This document shows, in pieces, positions 57,071-64,000 of a DNA stretch of 64,000 bases. The DNA is from Pseudomonas sp. MRSN 12121 (GTDB lineage Bacteria > Pseudomonadota > Gammaproteobacteria > Pseudomonadales > Pseudomonadaceae). The position numbers were made by a program, and so were the translations under genes. The DNA lies in NCBI RefSeq assembly GCF_000931465.1, contig NZ_CP010892.1, positions 2,108,001-2,172,000 on the forward strand. Reading direction: 5' to 3'. The first letter of the stretch is position 1; every line of letters begins with the position of its first letter. Below the pieces are notes generated by a model. The model saw nothing but the letters and a program-made list of their open reading frames with translations, was not told the origin of the DNA and did not search any database.

Positions 57071-57185
57071 GGGAAATCCTTGTTGCGAAAAGAATGGAAT
57101 CAGCCGCTCGCGCCATCTGCGTCAGCGATCATTGGATAGAACGAACGGGAGGGCAGTATAACGAGGCAGGCGCGATGAATAAGTG

Positions 57186-57215
57186 AAAACAAAAACACCG
57201 CCCGAAGGCGGTGTT
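57186..57215 (-). terminator. Rho-independent terminator of acnA
   Basis: AACACCGCC and GGCGGTGTT form a 9-bp stem with a CGAA-type loop. Read leftward it is followed by TTTTTGTTTT, 18 bases past the acnA stop. Confidence 0.9.
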
Positions 57216-57232
57216 GGTGGTAGAGCGTGAGG

Positions 57233-59974
<2,742 letters not shown>

Positions 59975-60178
59975 TGAATCACTCCTTGTGGTCCGCACGG
60001 CTACGGACCTGACGGGACGGACAGAGCTCTTAACCTAGCGCTGTTTTCCTTAGCTGGCTAATAACTGGACTCTATGGACAAGTCCAAGGTTCCGATCTCG
60101 GCTATCATGCGCCGGTTTTCGTGACAGGCTTTGCGCACTTCGGGCAGGTTTGCGCGTGATCGATTGCCAGGAGATTCG

Positions 60179-61249
60179 ATGAACACCCTCTTTATGCACT
60201 GCCGTCCGGGCTTCGAAGGCGAAGTCTGTTCCGAAATCGCCGACCAGGCTGCGCGCCTGAACGTGGCCGGGTATGCCAAGGCCAAGCCGGGCAGCGCCTG
60301 TGCCGAGTTCGTCTGCAGCGAGGCGGATGGCACCGAACGCCTGATGCGCGAACTGCGTTTCGCCGAGCTGATCTTTCCGCGGCAATGGGCGCGGGGCGCT
60401 TTCGTCGAGCTGCCGGAAACCGACCGCATCAGCGTGATCCTGGCCCAACTGGCGAGTTTTCCGACCTGCGGCAGCCTGTGGCTGGAAGTGCTGGATACCA
60501 ACGACGGCAAGGAGTTGTCGAACTTCTGCAAGAAATTCGAGGGCCCGCTGCGCAAGGCGCTGACGGCCGCCGGCAAGCTGGTGGAGGATGCGGCCAAGCC
60601 GCGCTTGCTGCTGACCTTCAAGAGCGGCCGCGAGGTCTTCGTCGGCCTGGCGGACGCCGGTAATTCAGCGATGTGGCCGATGGGCATTCCGCGCTTGAAG
60701 TTCCCCCGGGAAGCGCCGAGCCGTTCGACCCTGAAGCTGGAGGAAGCCTGGCATCACTTCATTCCCCGCGATCAGTGGGATGAGCGCCTGCACGGCGACA
60801 TGACCGGCGTCGACCTGGGCGCGGCCCCGGGTGGCTGGACCTGGCAACTGGTCAACCGCGGCATGCTGGTCACCGCCGTCGACAACGGGCCGATGGCTGA
60901 AAGCCTGATGGACACCGGCCTGGTACAGCACCTGATGGCCGACGGTTTCACCTTCAAGCCCAGGCAGCCGGTGGACTGGATGGTCTGCGACATCGTCGAG
61001 AAGCCGGCGCGCAACGCGGCCTTGCTGGAAACCTGGATCGGCGAGGGGTATTGCCGCGAAGCGGTGGTCAACCTGAAGCTGCCGATGAAACAGCGCTATG
61101 CGGAAGTGAAACGCTTGCTCGAGCGGATCGAGGAGGGCTTCAAGGCGCGCGGGATTCGCGTGGCCATCGGCTGCAAGCAGCTGTACCACGACCGTGAGGA
61201 AGTGACCTGCCATTTGCGCCGGCTGGATACCAAGAAGCCCAGGTCCTGA
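60179..61249 (+). CDS. rlmM: 23S rRNA 2'-O-ribose methyltransferase RlmM (C2498)
   Basis: A 356-residue enzyme with an N-terminal THUMP-containing part (MNTLFMHCRPGFEGEVCSEIADQA start) and a Rossmann SAM domain with DLGAAPGGWTWQL (about residues 221-233) and the WMVCDIVEKP motif. The K-D-K-E tetrad of RlmM/RrmJ enzymes is consistent with conserved Lys/Asp/Glu residues in these segments. The start at 60179 is chosen by family N-terminus. It is divergent from acnA, with a TATCAT -10-like hexamer about 75 bases upstream. Confidence 0.95.
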   Translation: MNTLFMHCRPGFEGEVCSEIADQAARLNVAGYAKAKPGSACAEFVCSEADGTERLMRELRFAELIFPRQWARGAFVELPETDRISVILAQLASFPTCGSLWLEVLDTNDGKELSNFCKKFEGPLRKALTAAGKLVEDAAKPRLLLTFKSGREVFVGLADAGNSAMWPMGIPRLKFPREAPSRSTLKLEEAWHHFIPRDQWDERLHGDMTGVDLGAAPGGWTWQLVNRGMLVTAVDNGPMAESLMDTGLVQHLMADGFTFKPRQPVDWMVCDIVEKPARNAALLETWIGEGYCREAVVNLKLPMKQRYAEVKRLLERIEEGFKARGIRVAIGCKQLYHDREEVTCHLRRLDTKKPRS

Positions 61250-61262
61250 TACGGCGTGTGTC

Positions 61263-61320
61263 TGTAGGAGCGCAGCTCGCTCGCGATGAACGATATCGCG
61301 GGCAAGCCTCGCTCCTGCAG
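61263..61320. repeat. Short hybrid REPIN between rlmM and tusA
   Basis: A variant arm (TAGGAGCGCAGCTCGCTCGCGAT) and a CCT-type arm (GCGGGCAAGCCTCGCTCCTGCA) in inverted order are separated by only about eight bases, much closer than in the other pairs here. Confidence 0.82.
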
Positions 61321-61392
61321 GGTGAGGCAATACGGCAGTTGGCGCCGCTGCCGGCATTGCGCGACAATGCCGGCCAGTTTCAGGAGTGAGTC

Positions 61393-61644
61393 ATGAGTCA
61401 AATCATCGATACGCCGGTCGACGGCACGCTGGATGCCACAGGGCTCAATTGCCCGGAACCGGTCATGATGCTGCACCAGCATATCCGTGACCTGCAGCCT
61501 GGCGGCCTGCTCAAGGTGATAGCCACCGATCCCTCGACCCGCCGCGACATCCCCAAGTTCTGCGTGTTCCTGGACCATGAGCTGGTCGCTCAGCAGGAAG
61601 AGGCCGGCACCTATCTGTACTGGATTCGCAAGAAGTCCGGTTAA
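61393..61644 (+). CDS. tusA: Sulfur carrier TusA
   Basis: An 83-residue TusA/SirA family sulfur-transfer protein. The active-site C20 lies in the CPEP motif ([17 protein letters not shown]). TusA passes persulfide sulfur to tRNA 2-thiouridine synthesis and affects sulfur supply for molybdenum cofactor proteins. The last four bases overlap the convergent MATE gene. Confidence 0.96.
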   Translation: MSQIIDTPVDGTLDATGLNCPEPVMMLHQHIRDLQPGGLLKVIATDPSTRRDIPKFCVFLDHELVAQQEEAGTYLYWIRKKSG

Positions 61645-63062
61645 CCCGCCGCCCGGCTGATACGGATCCGCTTGCGCGCACTGCGTGCCAGGCGGATCGA
61701 CAGCATCAGCGCCGCACAGCTCAAGCCCGCGATCAAGCCTTCCCACAGCCCGCTCGGGCCGCTGGCAGGACCGAACCAATCGGTCAGCCCCAGCACATAT
61801 CCCACCGGCAGACCGATGCCCCAATAGGCGAGCAGTGTCAGGACCATGGTCACCCGGGTGTCCTGGTAGCCGCGCAGGGCGCCCGCGCAGATCACCTGGA
61901 TCGCATCGGAGAACTGATAGAGCGCGGCATACACGATCAGCATCGCGGCCACCTGGATCACCGCAGTGTCCGGGGTGTAGATCGAGGCGATGGACTCGCG
62001 CAGCAGCAGGATCAGGCTCGCGGAGAACAAGGCGAACGCCAGCGCCGCGCCCAGCCCGACACCCGCGGCGAAGCGCGCCTGGTGCGGGTTGCCGGCGCCC
62101 AGGGCCTGGCCGACCCGCACCGTGACCGCCATGCCCAGGGAGTAAGGAATCATGAACAGCAGGGAACTGATGTTCAGGGCGATCTGGTGCCCGGCGACCA
62201 CCGTGGCGCCGAGGCTGCCGATCAGCAGTGCAATCACCGCGAAGATGCTCGATTCGGCGAATACCGCGACGCCGATCGGCAGGCCCACGCCCAGCAGGCG
62301 CTTGATCACCGCCCATTGCGGCCAGTCGAAACGCTTGAACAGCTGGCTGCTCTGGTAGGCCGGCGCCCAGCGGGTCCAGGCGGCCATGCCGAGCATCATT
62401 GCCCACATGACGATGGCGGTGGCCCAGCCGCAACCGACGCCGCCCATGGCCGGCACGCCGAGATGGCCATAGATGAACACGTAGTTGATCGGAATGTTCA
62501 GCGCCAGGCCGCACAGGCCCATGACCATGCTCGGCCGCGTGCGGCCCAGGGCGTCGCTGAAGCAGCGCAGGACGTAATACAGGGCCACGGCCGGCATGCC
62601 GCTGGCGATGCCGTGCAGGTATTCCATGCAGGGGCCGATCAGTTCCGGGTCGACCTTCATCAGGTGCAGGATCGGTTCGGCGTTGACCAGGATCAGACTG
62701 GCGCTCAGGCCGACTACCAGCGCCAGCCACAACGCCTGGCGCACCAGCGGGCCGATTTCGCCAAAGGTGCCGGCGCCGACCCGCTGGGCGACTTTCGGGG
62801 TGGTGGCCAGCAGGGTGCCGGTCATCAGCAGGAACACCGGAATCCAGATCGAGTTACCCAGCGCGACCGCCGCCAGGTCCCGCGGGCTGACTCGTCCGGC
62901 CATCACCGCATCGACGAAGCCCATGGCCGTGGTCGCCAGCTGCGCGATCATGATCGGCAGGGCCAGGGCCAGCAGGCTGCGCAATTCCAGGCGCACCCGG
63001 GCCGGGCGGTTGAGGGAGGAGGCGGGGGTATCGATCACGGAGTTCACAGGCGAAGCGTCCAC
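61641..63062 (-). CDS. MATE family multidrug/H+ (Na+) antiporter, NorM-like
   Basis: A 473-residue membrane protein with 12 predicted helices in two related halves. The N-terminal [46 protein letters not shown] and the second-half [42 protein letters not shown] repeats match NorM-type MATE exporters. It is divergent from pdxB and convergent with tusA. Confidence 0.92.
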   Translation of the reverse strand: MDASPVNSVIDTPASSLNRPARVRLELRSLLALALPIMIAQLATTAMGFVDAVMAGRVSPRDLAAVALGNSIWIPVFLLMTGTLLATTPKVAQRVGAGTFGEIGPLVRQALWLALVVGLSASLILVNAEPILHLMKVDPELIGPCMEYLHGIASGMPAVALYYVLRCFSDALGRTRPSMVMGLCGLALNIPINYVFIYGHLGVPAMGGVGCGWATAIVMWAMMLGMAAWTRWAPAYQSSQLFKRFDWPQWAVIKRLLGVGLPIGVAVFAESSIFAVIALLIGSLGATVVAGHQIALNISSLLFMIPYSLGMAVTVRVGQALGAGNPHQARFAAGVGLGAALAFALFSASLILLLRESIASIYTPDTAVIQVAAMLIVYAALYQFSDAIQVICAGALRGYQDTRVTMVLTLLAYWGIGLPVGYVLGLTDWFGPASGPSGLWEGLIAGLSCAALMLSIRLARSARKRIRISRAAG

Positions 63063-63226
63063 AGGGTTGATGCGCAGGGCGGCGTATTCTACGCGTTGAC
63101 GGATGGGTCAGGAAAAAACCTCTGTTGTCGATTTGTAAGCGCCGACAGCTGGCCCCGCGGCGGATTGCTCGCTGGCTCAATACGCTCATCTACGCCTAAA
63201 CTGCGGCACTGCGAAAGGAGCCTGCC

Positions 63227-64000
63227 ATGCTGATTGTTGCCGACGAAAATATTCCCCTGCTCGATGCCTTTTTTTCCGGTTTTGGCGAGATCCGCCGTTT
63301 CCCCGGGCGGGCCATCGACCGCGCCGCCATCGAGGGCGCCGATGTGTTGCTGGTGCGTTCGGTGACCCAGGTCAGCCGCGAGTTGCTCGAAGGCAGCCAG
63401 GTGCGTTTTGTCGGCACCTGCACCATCGGCACCGATCACCTGGACCTCGAGTACTTCGATGAGGCGGGCATTCGCTGGTCCAGTGCGCCGGGCTGTAATG
63501 CGCGCGGAGTAGTCGACTATGTGCTGGGCAGTTTGCTGACCCTGGCGGAAATCGAAGGCGTCGACCTGGCCCAACGCACTTACGGTGTGGTCGGCGCGGG
63601 TGAGGTCGGCGGGCGACTGATCGAGGTGTTGCGTGGCCTGGGCTGGAACGTCCTGGTCTGCGACCCGCCGCGGCAGGCGGCCGAGGAGGGCGACTATGTC
63701 AGCCTCGAGCAGATCCTCGCGCAGTGCGACGTGATCAGCCTGCACACCCCCCTGACCAAGGGAGGCGAGTTGCCGACCTGGCACCTGTTGGACAAGTCGA
63801 AACTGCGGCGCCTGCGCTCCGGCGCCTGGCTGATCAATGCCAGCCGCGGCGCGGTGGTGGATAACGCTGCCCTGCGCGAGGTGTTGCTGGAGCGCGAAGA
63901 CTTGCAGGCGGTCCTGGATGTCTGGGAGGGCGAGCCTCAGGTCGATGTGGCCCTGGCCGACCTGTGCGTGCTGGCGACGCCGCATATCGCTGGCTACAGC
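63227..64000 (+). CDS. pdxB: Erythronate-4-phosphate dehydrogenase, 3' end missing
   Basis: The first 258 residues of a D-2-hydroxyacid dehydrogenase of the pyridoxal phosphate pathway; the frame is open at the window edge and the family length is about 380. The N-terminal [16 protein letters not shown], the NAD-binding [21 protein letters not shown] (about residues 122-142), [10 protein letters not shown] and HIAGYS with the catalytic His at the edge fit PdxB closely. An AAGGAG site precedes the ATG. Confidence 0.96.
   Translation, partial: MLIVADENIPLLDAFFSGFGEIRRFPGRAIDRAAIEGADVLLVRSVTQVSRELLEGSQVRFVGTCTIGTDHLDLEYFDEAGIRWSSAPGCNARGVVDYVLGSLLTLAEIEGVDLAQRTYGVVGAGEVGGRLIEVLRGLGWNVLVCDPPRQAAEEGDYVSLEQILAQCDVISLHTPLTKGGELPTWHLLDKSKLRRLRSGAWLINASRGAVVDNAALREVLLEREDLQAVLDVWEGEPQVDVALADLCVLATPHIAGYS

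Overview
The window is a GC-rich chromosomal segment of a Pseudomonas, most likely of the P. fluorescens group (P. protegens/chlororaphis-like). The evidence is the protein sequences, the REP/REPIN elements with GCGGGCAAGC or GCGAGCAAGC cores, and the gene order. From memory, guaD-xdhC-xdhB-xdhA-GntR-smc-zipA-ligA-ffs-dnaX-ybaB-recR-acyl-CoA dehydrogenase and apt/anr-hemN-ccoSIHG-cco1-cco2-aer-acnA-rlmM-tusA match the P. aeruginosa PA152x-PA156x region. Most of the window is core genome. I see no phage, IS element, CRISPR array, rRNA or tRNA. The only RNA gene recognised is the 4.5S SRP RNA.

Layout. 1-8.7 kb: 3' part of pyrD, rmf, the fused 23S methyltransferase rlmKL, a CHASE-PAS-GGDEF diguanylate cyclase, dacB (PBP4) and yggL. 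8.7-17.8 kb: a BenE-type transporter and GntR regulator, then the purine catabolic set guaD-xdhC-xdhB-xdhA (guanine to xanthine to urate), read leftward from a promoter with a repeated TGAC-N6-GTCA operator and facing a second GntR gene. 17.8-25.9 kb: that GntR gene, then smc, zipA, ligA and ffs (chromosome organisation, division, DNA ligation, secretion). 25.98-31.8 kb: an accessory block between ffs and dnaX with a LysR/DMT transporter pair, a VOC protein, an XRE regulator, a 48-codon chemoreceptor remnant, a PAS-GGDEF-EAL protein with degenerate signature residues and a periplasmic binding protein. 31.9-37.6 kb: dnaX, ybaB, an NADP-dependent reductase, recR and an acyl-CoA dehydrogenase.

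37.7-60 kb is a low-oxygen respiration region: apt, the O2 sensor anr, hemN behind a textbook ANR promoter, a TauE-like membrane protein, the cbb3 oxidase assembly genes ccoS-ccoI-ccoH-ccoG, and two tandem complete cbb3 oxidase operons (ccoNOQP-1 and -2). After these come an alpha/beta hydrolase whose first codons contain the ANR box of cco2, an Aer-type chemoreceptor, a CPBP membrane protease and acnA. The end (60-64 kb) has rlmM, tusA, a MATE exporter and the 5' part of pdxB.

I found no clearly new multi-gene system. The best leads are small: the xdh operator array, the internally deleted chemoreceptor ORF fused to the front of a degenerate c-di-GMP protein, RegR/RoxR-like dyads beside ANR boxes in the cbb3 region, an ANR box inside a divergent coding sequence, and patchy near-identity between the tandem cco operons.
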